Origin: Chitinophagales bacterium
GTDB lineage: Bacteria; Bacteroidota; Bacteroidia; Chitinophagales; UBA8649
Assembly: GCA_020635975.1 (NCBI GenBank)
Contig: JACJYT010000003.1
Coordinates: 310,001-374,000 of the forward strand
Direction of reading: 5' to 3'
Length of the DNA stretch: 64,000 nucleotides
Made by a program: the position numbers and the translations under genes. The notes under the pieces were generated by a model. That model was given only the letters and a program-made list of their open reading frames with translations, had not been told where the DNA came from and did no database searches. Shown piece by piece: positions 1 to 9,271 of the stretch. Positions within the stretch are counted from its first letter, which is position 1, and every line of letters starts with the position of its first letter.

Positions 1-999
1 TATAGCGGTATTGCTTTGCAAAACGAGTTGACCGCTAAGATTATAGACTTCAAAGCTGCTTGCATTTTCCTGCTTAATTTCGATCCATTCTGAAGCCGGA
101 TTTGGAAAGATAAAGGAAGGCTCCTTGTTTAGATGATGTAGGGAGCTAAGTAGTTCAAAATCGAATAAGTATAAAGCAGAAAGAGAGGTACCTAAAGCTT
201 CACTACTGATATAAAATTTGCTACTATCGGCATTGCTTAAACCTTCAATTTGATAAGAATAGCCCGACGGAATGTTTAAGGAATATTTATGTAAAGCGCT
301 ATCATCAAAATTAGGATACTCCCATTGATAAAAGTAAGCCGTACTGAAATCGTAGCCAATTAAATAAAGTTTGGAATCGACTGAAGAGCTACAAGCCCCT
401 GTAATAAAAGAGCCAACATTTAGGCTATCAATTACTTGCAAAGTATAGTTGCCTGGCTGCTTGGGTATGGCGTAAACCTTAGTCCATTGGTTGCCCCAAT
501 TTTTCGAAAAAAGAAGGAGCTGATTGTCTAAAGCTACCAAAGCTTCTGCGTCGAAATTTGTGCTAAACGGACTAGGGTTGAAGCTTTGCTGATCGCCATA
601 GTTAAAGGAGATAGTATCGGCATAAACCGTATCATTAGGGGTATTCCAATAACTATTCAAGTCGATGCGATAAATTTTAAGATCGCTTCTGCTTCCATTA
701 TTGTTGCCAAAATCACCTATATAGATATAGTTATCGTCAAAGGCTACATCCTCCCAATCTATATTGCTGGCATTTGCAAGCACTACGGTTCTGCTTACAC
801 TTCCATTCGTAGGATCAAGCTCATATAATTCGGGCTCAGATCCGGAGTCGTTGTGACTAATTAGTACATTTTGAATATAAATTAAACCAGACGATTCTTG
901 TAGGTTATTGTTCAAGCCGCTAAGTAAATTTAAATTTTGAGCATCTAAGAGGGCAAGGAAAAAGCCAGATAGAAGTAGGCTTAGTAGGGTAGTTTTCAT
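1..999 (-). CDS. T9SS type A sorting-domain secreted protein, truncated by window edge
   Basis: An open frame of 333 codons runs from an ATG at 999 to the window edge without a stop, so the C-terminus is missing. The N-terminus is a signal peptide (MKTTLLSLLLSGFFLALLDA, then QN). The body has repeated beta-propeller-like phrases (NIDWEDVAFDDNYIYIGD, LYLIGYDF). Near the edge comes PSFIFPNPASEWI followed by FEVYNLSGQLVLQ, the typical opening of a T9SS type A sorting domain. The substrate or enzymatic role is not recognisable; a secreted or cell-surface protein exported by the Por secretion system is the safe reading. It is divergent from the rRNA-modification genes that follow. Confidence 0.75.
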   Translation of the reverse strand, partial: MKTTLLSLLLSGFFLALLDAQNLNLLSGLNNNLQESSGLIYIQNVLISHNDSGSEPELYELDPTNGSVSRTVVLANASNIDWEDVAFDDNYIYIGDFGNNNGSRSDLKIYRIDLNSYWNTPNDTVYADTISFNYGDQQSFNPSPFSTNFDAEALVALDNQLLLFSKNWGNQWTKVYAIPKQPGNYTLQVIDSLNVGSFITGACSSSVDSKLYLIGYDFSTAYFYQWEYPNFDDSALHKYSLNIPSGYSYQIEGLSNADSSKFYISSEALGTSLSALYLFDFELLSSLHHLNKEPSFIFPNPASEWIEIKQENASSFEVYNLSGQLVLQSNTAI

Positions 1000-1136
1000 T
1001 TGGAATAGATTTTCTAAGGCATGTCTTGGGTTAAAAGAAAGCAATATAAATTTAAGCTTAATACTAATTTTGCTATGCAAATTATCCGTGATTTTATAGA
1101 ATTAGGAATAAACTATTCAATTAGCTTTTAATATAG

Positions 1137-1144
1137 TAATTTTG
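1137..1144 (+). promoter_or_regulatory. Bacteroidota -7 promoter element (TAatTTTG)
   Basis: An exact TAnnTTTG match lies 21 bases before the ATG at 1166. It matters because the TTG inside it is in frame with the downstream gene and can be mistaken for a start codon. Confidence 0.5.
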
Positions 1145-1165
1145 CAAGGTAAAAGAAAGTTAGCA

Positions 1166-1759
1166 ATGAAATTAAAGTACTATATTTTTAACAAGCCCTA
1201 TAATGTCTTGAGTCAGTTTACAAGAGAAGCGGGTAACCAAAGCATTGCCGACTACTTTATTTTAGATAACAAAGATATCTATCCTATAGGGAGATTGGAT
1301 AAAGATAGTGAAGGTATGTTGCTGCTTACCAACGATAAAAGTTTGAATGCTATAGTATTAAGTCCGAAGCAAGCAAAATCTAAAACCTATTTAGTGCAAG
1401 TAGAAGGACAAATTAACAAGGCGGCAATATCTAAGTTGTGTGCTGGTGTTACGATTACGGTTGATCAAAAAGCTTATCATACACTTCCTGCTTTTGCAAA
1501 AATAATAGATGCACCAAAATACTTATGGGAAAGAACACCACCTGTTCGTTATAGAAAGGATATTCCAACCTCTTGGGTAGAAGTTCGTATTGAAGAAGGA
1601 AAAAATAGACAGGTAAGAAAAATGCTTGCAGAAGTGGGTTTTCCGGTTTTAAGACTAATTCGAGTTGCAATTCAGGATCTCTATATGGATAGAATTGCTC
1701 CAGGCGATATCCAAGAAATAGAAAGAGTAGAGATAATGAAAAAATTGAAGATTAAGTGA
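1166..1759 (+). CDS. rluE: RluE-like 23S rRNA pseudouridine synthase (RsuA family)
   Basis: A 197-residue protein of the RsuA/RluB/E/F pseudouridine synthase family. The catalytic motif GRLDKDSEG is at residues 42-50, with Asp45 as the expected catalytic aspartate, and the family signature EGKNRQVRKM follows near the C-terminal third. There is no N-terminal S4 RNA-binding domain, which fits the RluE type that modifies a single uridine in the peptidyl transferase region of 23S rRNA. The ATG at 1166 is chosen over an in-frame TTG at 1142 because the latter sits inside the promoter. The stop overlaps the GTG start of the next pseudouridine synthase, so the two are probably co-translated. The exact target uridine is inferred. 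Confidence 0.85.
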   Translation: MKLKYYIFNKPYNVLSQFTREAGNQSIADYFILDNKDIYPIGRLDKDSEGMLLLTNDKSLNAIVLSPKQAKSKTYLVQVEGQINKAAISKLCAGVTITVDQKAYHTLPAFAKIIDAPKYLWERTPPVRYRKDIPTSWVEVRIEEGKNRQVRKMLAEVGFPVLRLIRVAIQDLYMDRIAPGDIQEIERVEIMKKLKIK

Positions 1760-2487
1760 GTGCTCTATTAAAAAAAGCAAATATCGAGGTCTTATACGAA
1801 GATGAAAATTACCTCGTAGTTTCAAAGCCTAGTGGCTTGCTTACTATTCAAGATCGTTATAAGGCCGAAGTTCCTAATCTAAAGGCAAAGCTGCAAGAAG
1901 TTTATGGCGAAGTTTTAACCGTTCATCGTTTAGATAAAGAAACTAGTGGTGTAATTTGTTTTGCACGAAATGCCGAGGCACATAAGGATTTAAACAGACA
2001 ATTTGCAGAGGGAGAAGTAAGGAAAATTTATTGGGCTCTGGTAAGCGGTAGGCCAGCTATAGATGAGGGACAGGTAGATATGCCAATTTTAAATGACATG
2101 AAGAATAGCGGGAAAATGCTTGTTCACGCTAGTGGAAAAGAAGCCTTAACTTATTATAGATTGCTAGAATCTTATGGCAATATTAGCTTGTTAGAGTGCT
2201 TTCCTAGAACGGGTAGAACCCATCAAATTAGAGTGCATTGTCATTATTTAGGCTGCCCTTTATTAGTGGATAGTTTGTACCATAATAAAAGTGAGTTTTA
2301 CTTAAGCGAAGTAAAACGTCGATTTAAACATTCTAAGTTTGAAGAAGAACGTCCTTTGCTAAGTCGACTAAGCCTGCATGCTAAGCAACTTGAATTTACG
2401 AATTTGAAGGGCGAAAAGCTGCTTATTGAAGCGCCACTTCACAAAGATTTTAGTGCCTTACTTAAGCAATTGAGTAAGTTTAATTAG
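1756..2487 (+). CDS. RluA-family pseudouridine synthase
   Basis: A 243-residue RluA-family pseudouridine synthase. The motif HRLDKETSG at residues 57-65 carries the catalytic Asp60, and RTGRTHQIRVH around residue 155 is the second conserved block. It starts with GTG in a 4-base GTGA overlap with the preceding rluE-like gene. Family members modify uridines in 23S rRNA or tRNA; the specific site cannot be assigned from the sequence. The last 8 bases overlap the end of the convergent glycosyltransferase gene. Confidence 0.88.
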   Translation: MSALLKKANIEVLYEDENYLVVSKPSGLLTIQDRYKAEVPNLKAKLQEVYGEVLTVHRLDKETSGVICFARNAEAHKDLNRQFAEGEVRKIYWALVSGRPAIDEGQVDMPILNDMKNSGKMLVHASGKEALTYYRLLESYGNISLLECFPRTGRTHQIRVHCHYLGCPLLVDSLYHNKSEFYLSEVKRRFKHSKFEEERPLLSRLSLHAKQLEFTNLKGEKLLIEAPLHKDFSALLKQLSKFN

Positions 2488-3700
2488 TACTTTCTAATAA
2501 GTCTATATAGCGTTTTGCTAGTTCGCTATAAGTGAAATTCTTTAGAACAAATTCTTTTCCTTTTTTGCCCATTACTAATCTTTCTTCAGGGCTTAAATGG
2601 TAAAGATCTAAAATACCTTTAGCAATTGCTTCTGGATTTTCTTCTTCTACTCGAAGTCCACATTGGGCTAAACTAACTAATTCTTCTTGAAGATGAATGG
2701 AATGCAAAATAGGTTTTTCTGCATACATATAATCGTAGATTTTGTTTGGTGAAACCCCATAGTTGTATAATTTTTCTCGATTCCATCCGATATAACAAAG
2801 GTCGAATTTAGCTAAGATTGCAGGTATTTGGCTTTTTGGAATAGCATCCACAAAACAGATATTCTGAAGCTCTTTTGCCTGTGCTTTCAGCTTTTCTTTT
2901 TCTTCACCATTACCTACAATTACAAAGTAAATATCCTCTTGTTGAATTAGTTTTGCCGCTTCAATTAAATAGCTCATAGCATTAGACAGGCCGAGTTTTC
3001 CGGTATAGCCAACGATAAATTTAGCTTTAGGCAAGAGCGCTTCTAAGGCAGGATTTAAGGCCTCTGTATTGTTTAATTCCTCCAAATAAATGGCATTGGA
3101 TATCCAAGTGGCAGTTCTTTTTATTTTATTCTCTTTTAAATAGTTTGAGTAAAATTGAAGATTGGAAACTAAGAAATCCGCTTTGTGTATAGCAAATAGT
3201 TCTACCATACGCATTAAAAGGATGAAGGGGTGGTATTTAGAAAAACTCCCTATTTCTATAAGAGAAAGTGGCCAAATATCTCTAACCTCAAAAATAATCT
3301 TTGCCTTATATTTCCATTTGAGATAATAAGCAGGGATAAAGCAAAATGGAGCAGTTGGAGAACACAGAATATAATCTGGTTTATTTTTAACATAGCGTCC
3401 AACAAAGAATAGTCTAAAACTAAAGTAAAACCATTTTAATATGCGCTTATAATCACTAGAACTTCTATACTTAAAAACTTTTATCCAGGTAAAATCAAGT
3501 CCCTCTATATTTTCATCAAAATAATTTTGATTCTCTTTATTTTCCGGATAGCTATCTAAGATATGCGAATAAGATGCTGAAATGGTATTCGTTTTCCATC
3601 CTAGTTTTTCAAATTCTTTAGCAAGATAAAAATGACGAAGAGTCATGCCATATTTTGGATTACCAGCATACTCATTGATAATCCAAATATTTTTACTCAT
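2480..3700 (-). CDS. Glycosyltransferase family 4 (WbuB/WcaI-like)
   Basis: A 406-residue GT-B fold glycosyltransferase. The N-terminus (MSKNIWIINEYAGNPKYGM, then RHFYLAKEF) is typical of the WbuB/WcaI subfamily of O-antigen or exopolysaccharide transferases. The C-terminal half has the donor-binding phrases IVGYTGKLG, FVIVGNGEEKEKL and GVSPNKIYDYMYAEKPIL. It is the last gene of the minus-strand polysaccharide locus and its start overlaps the upstream ligase-like gene by 8 bases. It probably acts at the cytoplasmic face of the inner membrane on a lipid-linked glycan. Sugar donor and acceptor are unknown. Confidence 0.85.
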   Translation of the reverse strand: MSKNIWIINEYAGNPKYGMTLRHFYLAKEFEKLGWKTNTISASYSHILDSYPENKENQNYFDENIEGLDFTWIKVFKYRSSSDYKRILKWFYFSFRLFFVGRYVKNKPDYILCSPTAPFCFIPAYYLKWKYKAKIIFEVRDIWPLSLIEIGSFSKYHPFILLMRMVELFAIHKADFLVSNLQFYSNYLKENKIKRTATWISNAIYLEELNNTEALNPALEALLPKAKFIVGYTGKLGLSNAMSYLIEAAKLIQQEDIYFVIVGNGEEKEKLKAQAKELQNICFVDAIPKSQIPAILAKFDLCYIGWNREKLYNYGVSPNKIYDYMYAEKPILHSIHLQEELVSLAQCGLRVEEENPEAIAKGILDLYHLSPEERLVMGKKGKEFVLKNFTYSELAKRYIDLLESTN

Positions 3701-4907
3701 GATTTAATTTTTTAGTTTCCATGCGATAAAGCAAAGCTAGGAAAAATGCAAAAAATAGAATCCCTCCTTGCGATTGAAAAATAGATTCAATTAAAGAAAA
3801 AGAGAAGACTATGCATAAAAAATAGAACAAGAGCTGGCTTCGCCAGGTAAAAGCAAGATAAAAATTAAATAGGTAGATAGTAAGAAGGCCTATAAATCCG
3901 AGTAGACCAAGCGCCAACCAAGATTCTAAGAACTGATTATGGGCATTAAGCTGCTGTCTGTAACCTTTGCCAAAGCCACTTACATTGTGCTTTTCTCGTA
4001 AATGGTAATAGCAATAATCGCCAAGATTATAACCTCTAAATGCTTTCTCTTTAATTAATTCTGCTGCATTTTTCCAAATCATAATTCTATCGTCTACGCT
4101 GTAATTGTTTACCTCTAAGCTTTCAGAGCTGAGCATGGCTTTGGCTTTAAGCCACTTTTCATTTAAAACAGGTAATTTCCAAACCATTAAGGCACTGAAA
4201 CATAAAACTACAATTGTAGAAAGAAGAGCATATTTAAAAGCTATGGATCGAAACAAGAATATAGTAAGTAAAATTAAAGCTAGCACTATGGCCATTCTCG
4301 AGGCAAGGAGTAGTAAAATGAAAGCAAAAAAAGCTATTAGCAAGGGTACAAGACTCTTATTTTTTATGAAGAGGACAGTGGTATTTAACTCGAATAAAAG
4401 AACCATCGCAAAGAGCAAGTACATGGATAGATAACCTGGGTGTAAAATGCTAAAATCTAAGAGTCGCTCACTAAACAATAGTTCACCACCTTGAATATAT
4501 CCCAGCAGAAAGCGAAATAAAATCCCTAAGGAAACGAGGGAACAGCTCATCACAAATACCTGGAAGAGTAGATTAATTTTATCGAACTTAGCTTTAAATA
4601 AAATTATGCTTGGCAGAATAAGTAAGGGGAGTTTTGTTCTTAAATCATTGACTCCAAACTTTTTGTACGTAGAAGGAAAATAGAAAACAAGATGTAAAAG
4701 AAAAAAGAAAGCAAGCAAGGCAAGCGCTATGTTTATTTCTCGGTTTTTGCTTCCTTCCTTTTTAGCTAATAGAAAGCCAACAAGCATAATAATAAAAGCA
4801 ATAGTGGTTGCCATCTTGTGTAAGGGGAGTAAAACAGCCATCAAGATGCTTCCAAGCAAGAATAATTTATCGCCGAGCTTTTGGCTTCTATTTTTAATAT
4901 TATTCAA
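3693..4907 (-). CDS. O-antigen ligase/polymerase-like membrane protein (Wzy_C type)
   Basis: About 404 residues with roughly ten hydrophobic segments. The phrase GYRQQLNAHNQFLESWLALGL in the C-terminal part is the hallmark of the O-antigen ligase/polymerase (Wzy_C) superfamily, where the NAHNQ histidine is conserved. Such proteins transfer or polymerise lipid-linked glycans at the periplasmic face. The longest frame begins at a TTG at 4937, but that codon lies inside a TAaaTTTG promoter element (4942-4935). The next plausible start is TTG at 4907 (NNIKNRSQKLG); the first in-frame ATG would cut into the first membrane helix. A second polymerase-like gene sits at 7.9-9.3 kb, so this one may be the ligase. 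Confidence 0.8.
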   Translation of the reverse strand: MNNIKNRSQKLGDKLFLLGSILMAVLLPLHKMATTIAFIIMLVGFLLAKKEGSKNREINIALALLAFFFLLHLVFYFPSTYKKFGVNDLRTKLPLLILPSIILFKAKFDKINLLFQVFVMSCSLVSLGILFRFLLGYIQGGELLFSERLLDFSILHPGYLSMYLLFAMVLLFELNTTVLFIKNKSLVPLLIAFFAFILLLLASRMAIVLALILLTIFLFRSIAFKYALLSTIVVLCFSALMVWKLPVLNEKWLKAKAMLSSESLEVNNYSVDDRIMIWKNAAELIKEKAFRGYNLGDYCYYHLREKHNVSGFGKGYRQQLNAHNQFLESWLALGLLGFIGLLTIYLFNFYLAFTWRSQLLFYFLCIVFSFSLIESIFQSQGGILFFAFFLALLYRMETKKLNHE

Positions 4908-4934
4908 GTAAAATGTTTTTGCTTTATATTTACA

Positions 4935-4942
4935 CAAATTTA
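4935..4942 (-). promoter_or_regulatory. -7 promoter element (TAaaTTTG) for the ligase-like gene
   Basis: An exact TAnnTTTG on the minus strand, about 28 bases before the TTG at 4907. The 45-base interval to the plus-strand gene at 4952 is a divergent promoter region. Confidence 0.4.
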
Positions 4943-4951
4943 TAGCTAATC

Positions 4952-5737
4952 ATGCAAGATAAGGAATTAAATGTTGAAGAGCTCGCTGTACTCTTATTCT
5001 CTTTTTTAAAGAAGAATTTTATTGTATTAAGCGCCTTTTTGTGCTTAGGTATTTTATATGGTGCGTTTAAATATTATACTGCGGTTCCTGAAAATCAAAA
5101 CAATCTTTTTGCGCGCAGCGAGTTCGTGCCTTTAGAATTGTTAAGTAATGAAGTAGCAAGCTTAAACTCTAAGTTAGAACGACGAAATTATAGCGAAATT
5201 GCTGCCAAGCTTGCGATACCAGAAGAAGAGGTAGTTCAGTGTAAAGAGTTTAAGTTTTATCCAATTTCGAGTAGTGAAGGCATGTTTTATTTGAAAATAG
5301 TTAGCGCTGGAATAGAAAATGTAAATGAAAATTTTGCGAATGGCTTTTTAGCTAGTTTAGAATCCAATAGTTTTATAAGCGATTATTTAGATAAAGAAAA
5401 GGAATTGATTCTTGGACGTATTGCTGCTAATGAGCGGGAGTTAGAAGTTTTAGAGGGTATGCAAAATGTGTTCTTAGGTCAAGGTAAATTTGAAAGTTAT
5501 AATTCCATAATTTCTAATCCTAGTATTATTTCTGCTCAAGTGATTGCAATAAAGAATGAGTTGAATAAGGATAAGCAACAGCTAGAAAAAGTGAAAGTTT
5601 ATTCGCAAATCGACAATGTAGAAATTCTTAGCTATCCTTCTTTGAAAATGCACTTATTAAGCGCTGCTGTAGTTTCAGTATTTATCGGTTTATGCTTTCT
5701 TATTTTGCGCAATTTCCTTAAAAATTTAAGAGATTAA
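4952..5737 (+). CDS. Wzz-like two-transmembrane envelope protein
   Basis: A 261-residue protein with a short cytoplasmic N-terminus, a membrane segment at about residues 23-42, a periplasmic-type middle region with a heptad-like Glu/Leu/Lys stretch around residues 150-215, and a second membrane segment at about 235-255. This topology is that of polysaccharide co-polymerases (Wzz, chain length regulators), although the protein is shorter than typical members and no domain signature is certain. It is the only plus-strand gene in a minus-strand polysaccharide locus; its 3' end overlaps the convergent glycosyltransferase by 12 bases. A role in chain length or export control is inferred from topology and context. 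Confidence 0.6.
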   Translation: MQDKELNVEELAVLLFSFLKKNFIVLSAFLCLGILYGAFKYYTAVPENQNNLFARSEFVPLELLSNEVASLNSKLERRNYSEIAAKLAIPEEEVVQCKEFKFYPISSSEGMFYLKIVSAGIENVNENFANGFLASLESNSFISDYLDKEKELILGRIAANERELEVLEGMQNVFLGQGKFESYNSIISNPSIISAQVIAIKNELNKDKQQLEKVKVYSQIDNVEILSYPSLKMHLLSAAVVSVFIGLCFLILRNFLKNLRD

Positions 5738-6808
5738 TTTTTCGTAAATTTTTACCATCGCACCTACATTTTTTTGCCAACTATACTTTGCTTCCACATT
5801 TGCTCTAGCGGCTAAGGCTAGTTTTTTTCGTAGTGCATCATCTCCAAGTAGAAGACGAAAAGCGGCACTTGCTTCTTCTATATTTTCATTGGATACTACT
5901 AAACCAGTCTTTGTGTCAGCTACCACTTCAGTTAATCCGCCCATTCGACTTACCACAACGGGAGTGCCACAAGCTTGGGCCTCAACAATTGCTACTCCAA
6001 AACTTTCTTCACATCTAGAAAGTGCAGCGTAAATGCTAAAGGAATGCAAAAATTCGGGTACCTGATCATTGCTAATTTTACCAAAGAATTTAACGTAATC
6101 TGCTAGGCCTAATGTTTTTGTTAAGGCTAACAAATTTTCTTTGTCGCTACCATCTCCAACAATATGAAGTTCTATATTTTCGAACTCGCTTCTAACAAGG
6201 GCAAAGGCTTTAATAAGAAGGTCGATGCCGTATTTGTGTTCTAAGCTTTTAACGGTGCCAATAATTCTTTTGTTTCCCTCTTCAGATTTCATGCTAAACT
6301 TATGAAGATCCACACCAAAGGGTGTAATATGTATCTCTTTTTCCGTATATTTTTTACACTCTAAAGCCATCGTTTCTGATGTAGAAAGCAAAGCATCTGC
6401 TTGGTTTAGATTGTATTTTAGTAGGATTTTATGCAGAAAGGACTTCTTGGGGAAACTAAAAACATCGCTACCCCAAACAGAAAGCACATAGGGCTTAAAA
6501 CCGCATAGTGCCCCTAATAGTCCGTAGCTAGAAGCATAATGAGCATGAACAATATCGGGCTTGACTTCTTTAATAAGCCTTTTGATAGAAGGTAGGGCCT
6601 GCAGATAGCTCAGTTTAGATAAAGCACCTTCTTTTTTGTTGAGCTTAGTGTTTATTCCAAAGCATTTTACGTTTACCAGCTCTTCAAAATCCTTATGCTG
6701 TAAAGATTGTAAGCCAAATAAATAGATCTGAATCCCTTTCGCAGAAAGAGCTTTTACCCACTTAATCGTGTGACTTGAATTGCTATCTGCTAATAGAAGT
6801 ATTTTCAT
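5726..6808 (-). CDS. Glycosyltransferase family 4
   Basis: A 360-residue GT4 glycosyltransferase. Visible blocks include PDIVHAHYASSYGLLG and VWGSDVF in the N-terminal domain. The C-terminal donor-binding domain has IGTVKSLEHKYGIDLLI, LHIVGDGSDKENL and the EX7E-type motif within RCEESFGVAIVEAQACGTPVV. It transfers a sugar from a nucleotide donor to a lipid-linked glycan. Its ATG overlaps the stop of the upstream glycosyltransferase gene by 4 bases, consistent with one transcription unit from 10.5 kb downwards. Confidence 0.9.
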   Translation of the reverse strand: MKILLLADSNSSHTIKWVKALSAKGIQIYLFGLQSLQHKDFEELVNVKCFGINTKLNKKEGALSKLSYLQALPSIKRLIKEVKPDIVHAHYASSYGLLGALCGFKPYVLSVWGSDVFSFPKKSFLHKILLKYNLNQADALLSTSETMALECKKYTEKEIHITPFGVDLHKFSMKSEEGNKRIIGTVKSLEHKYGIDLLIKAFALVRSEFENIELHIVGDGSDKENLLALTKTLGLADYVKFFGKISNDQVPEFLHSFSIYAALSRCEESFGVAIVEAQACGTPVVVSRMGGLTEVVADTKTGLVVSNENIEEASAAFRLLLGDDALRKKLALAARANVEAKYSWQKNVGAMVKIYEKLIS

Positions 6809-7905
6809 TTCTCTAGTATCAAACTTTCTTTAACTTTTAAGGCTCTAGCCTTCCATGAGTTTTTCTCTGCTACCTCATGGATCTTGTTGCTCAACTTACT
6901 TATTTCATTTTTGTTGCTATATAATTCATGCATCAAGTTCTCAAAGGCTTGATGGTCATAAGCTATATTCCAGCCAATGCCATTCTCTTCAACAAACTTA
7001 CCAGCATTGGTCCCTTTAGAACTAATAATCGCTTTCTTATGGCCGAGATACTCGTACAATTTAATAGGGGAGGCAAAGCCCCAATATTCTAAAGGTTTTA
7101 CAAAAATAAGAGCGATATCAGCTGCTCTGTAGAGGGCTTGCAAATCTTCGCCAGTTTTATGTACAATGTTGATTTTGGCCGAAATTCCTATATTTTCATA
7201 CTCTGTTTTCTTCGCTTCCCATTCCTTTTGCCGCGTGCATAAAGTAAGTTCTACAAAGTCAATATTTTTTACTGCTTTAAACAATTCGTGCATTTGATAG
7301 TGATCTCCTAATCCGCCTACATAAAGCAGTTTAATCTTTTCTTCAGGATTTTTCGCAGGGAAATTAGAAGAAACGTCATGCCCAGGTCCCAATTCTACCA
7401 TCTTTTCTTTAGGCACATGAGCAACGTAGGTACCCATGGCTAATGAAGGTAAAAATAGTTTGTTTAGCAGTTTTTTATAGCGTAGTAAATCGTAGATGTA
7501 CATCCACTTTGTCGGAATTCTTTTGTAAAAAACAATATCTTTTCGGTACTCCTCAAAAGCCCAATAAATATCTCTATAAAACAAACCTATCGGGATATTA
7601 TTCTTTTTGCAAAAACTAAAGAAGCTGAAATCTAAAAATGGATGGGTGGGAAGGTGGTGGCTCTCTGTTAAAAGACTAGGAAGGGTAGAGCTTTCGGCAT
7701 ACATAAAGTCGTAGCTTTCTCCTGCTTTTATTGCCACTTTTATCGCTTTAATCTGCTGTTTTCTCGTCTTTGCATCTCCCATAATAAAATCTACTTCGTA
7801 GCCTATATCTTTAAAAGCTTGCAGCATTTTCATAGGACGAATATTCGTTCCTGAAGCTTGTTCTGGATTGATTTTAAAAGGAAGATGAAAGATTATTTTA
7901 GGCAT
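6805..7905 (-). CDS. Glycosyltransferase, GT4-like, polysaccharide locus
   Basis: A 366-residue protein with a GT-B-like layout. The C-terminal half contains KLLYVGGLGDHYQMHELF and a donor-site segment (ADIALIFVKPLEYWGFASP, then IKLYEYLGHKKAIISSKGTN). The N-terminal domain is divergent, so family placement rests on the C-terminal half and on context. Its start overlaps the end of the upstream polymerase gene by 8 bases, and its stop overlaps the start of the next glycosyltransferase. Substrates are unknown. Confidence 0.75.
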   Translation of the reverse strand: MPKIIFHLPFKINPEQASGTNIRPMKMLQAFKDIGYEVDFIMGDAKTRKQQIKAIKVAIKAGESYDFMYAESSTLPSLLTESHHLPTHPFLDFSFFSFCKKNNIPIGLFYRDIYWAFEEYRKDIVFYKRIPTKWMYIYDLLRYKKLLNKLFLPSLAMGTYVAHVPKEKMVELGPGHDVSSNFPAKNPEEKIKLLYVGGLGDHYQMHELFKAVKNIDFVELTLCTRQKEWEAKKTEYENIGISAKINIVHKTGEDLQALYRAADIALIFVKPLEYWGFASPIKLYEYLGHKKAIISSKGTNAGKFVEENGIGWNIAYDHQAFENLMHELYSNKNEISKLSNKIHEVAEKNSWKARALKVKESLILEK

Positions 7906-9265
7906 GTTTATCGTTTAAAACTTGCGTAGATATTTGTTGTGCATAAACCGTAATGAAGCCTAATAACAAGATAATAAGAAGGTAGGCAAAATTATAGATG
8001 TAATCATTAAAGCCCCCAATCAAGGCAGTTTTGTAGCTAAAAAAAACATAGCAGCCAATAAAGACGGGAGCTTTTGGTAATCTTAGTAAGGAGTAGAAAA
8101 GCATACCAATTATAAAACCAACATAGAGGGGAGAGAGCAACAAGCCGATTATTCCGAAGTTAGCCCAAGCTTCTCCAATAAACAAAGTATTTTGCACTCC
8201 AGCGGTTCCATTCGCTACGGCTTTAGGATTAATGTATTCCATAATTATTCTACCCGCTCGTTCCGAATATTCGAGTCCGAAATGTTCTACTAAATTGCTT
8301 AAGCTGTTCCACTCAATAAATTCATGACTTTTGCCAAAAATTTCAAAGGAGAAAAAGGTTCCAGCTACTTGAGAAAAGAGCACTCTACCGCTAGCACCTT
8401 CATTGTATTGTAGAAAGATTTCGCTTAAATTGTTCACACCAAATCCTAGGTAAAAAAGTACAATAACTCCGATAAAACTAGCTGTGCCGAATACAAAGGC
8501 TTTTTTGCTAAGCTTCCCTTCAACCCAAACCCAAAAGAAGAGAATTCCGCTAAGGTACATAGCCATTGGCGACTTCTGTAAATCATAAGTAAGCATTAAT
8601 ATTGAGGAGAAGAAACAAAGTAAGAACCAGAAAAAATCGTAGTACTTTTTACTCATTTTATAATAAGCAAGAGCAACAAAGCTTAGCAAGGGTAGAAACT
8701 GTAAGCCAAATATATTTCGGATGTACACATTGCCTCCAAATTCTCGAGAAGCACTAATTCGCAGTTTTGCTAAGGCAGAACTATTTCCTTTTATAAGTTC
8801 AACAATAGGAAGGCTGCCCAGAGAGTAAAAGGTATACAACATGCTTAAAATACCAATTAAACTCAGACAAACAAGTATGCTTTTTAAAATCAATTCGTGT
8901 TTGCCAAGAAGTGCTTCTATACTTTTAGCTCTATAGTTTTTTATGGCTTCTTGAACACTAGATTTCAGCATGATCCGCTTAGCTAAAAGCAGTCCAATTG
9001 GGAAGCTAAGCATGGTATACATTATTGCTGCCCAAGCTAGAATTCGAGTTTGATCGTGGTGTAGCTTGTTAATTAGGTAATGCTCATCGATATGCAATAC
9101 GATAAAAATTGAACCAATAGCCGACATTAAAATTAATGGCACATAAAATAAATACGAAAGCATATTAATTTCTCTAAGAGCCATACTTCCACTGGCTTTC
9201 TTAAATAATAGAAAGGAGAGAATCAGAACTAATCCACTAATAATAAGATAAGCAGAGGCTTCCAA
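7898..9265 (-). CDS. O-antigen polymerase-like integral membrane protein (Wzy type)
   Basis: A 455-residue, very hydrophobic protein with about twelve predicted membrane segments and a large extracytoplasmic loop in the second half (around FSFEIFGKSHEFIEWNSL). Wzy polymerases are poorly conserved; the call rests on size, topology, and position between a flippase (6 bases upstream) and glycosyltransferases. It would polymerise repeat units on the periplasmic side of the inner membrane. An unrelated membrane protein of similar topology cannot be excluded. Confidence 0.7.
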   Translation of the reverse strand: MEASAYLIISGLVLILSFLLFKKASGSMALREINMLSYLFYVPLILMSAIGSIFIVLHIDEHYLINKLHHDQTRILAWAAIMYTMLSFPIGLLLAKRIMLKSSVQEAIKNYRAKSIEALLGKHELILKSILVCLSLIGILSMLYTFYSLGSLPIVELIKGNSSALAKLRISASREFGGNVYIRNIFGLQFLPLLSFVALAYYKMSKKYYDFFWFLLCFFSSILMLTYDLQKSPMAMYLSGILFFWVWVEGKLSKKAFVFGTASFIGVIVLFYLGFGVNNLSEIFLQYNEGASGRVLFSQVAGTFFSFEIFGKSHEFIEWNSLSNLVEHFGLEYSERAGRIIMEYINPKAVANGTAGVQNTLFIGEAWANFGIIGLLLSPLYVGFIIGMLFYSLLRLPKAPVFIGCYVFFSYKTALIGGFNDYIYNFAYLLIILLLGFITVYAQQISTQVLNDKHA

Positions 9266-9271
9266 GAATAT

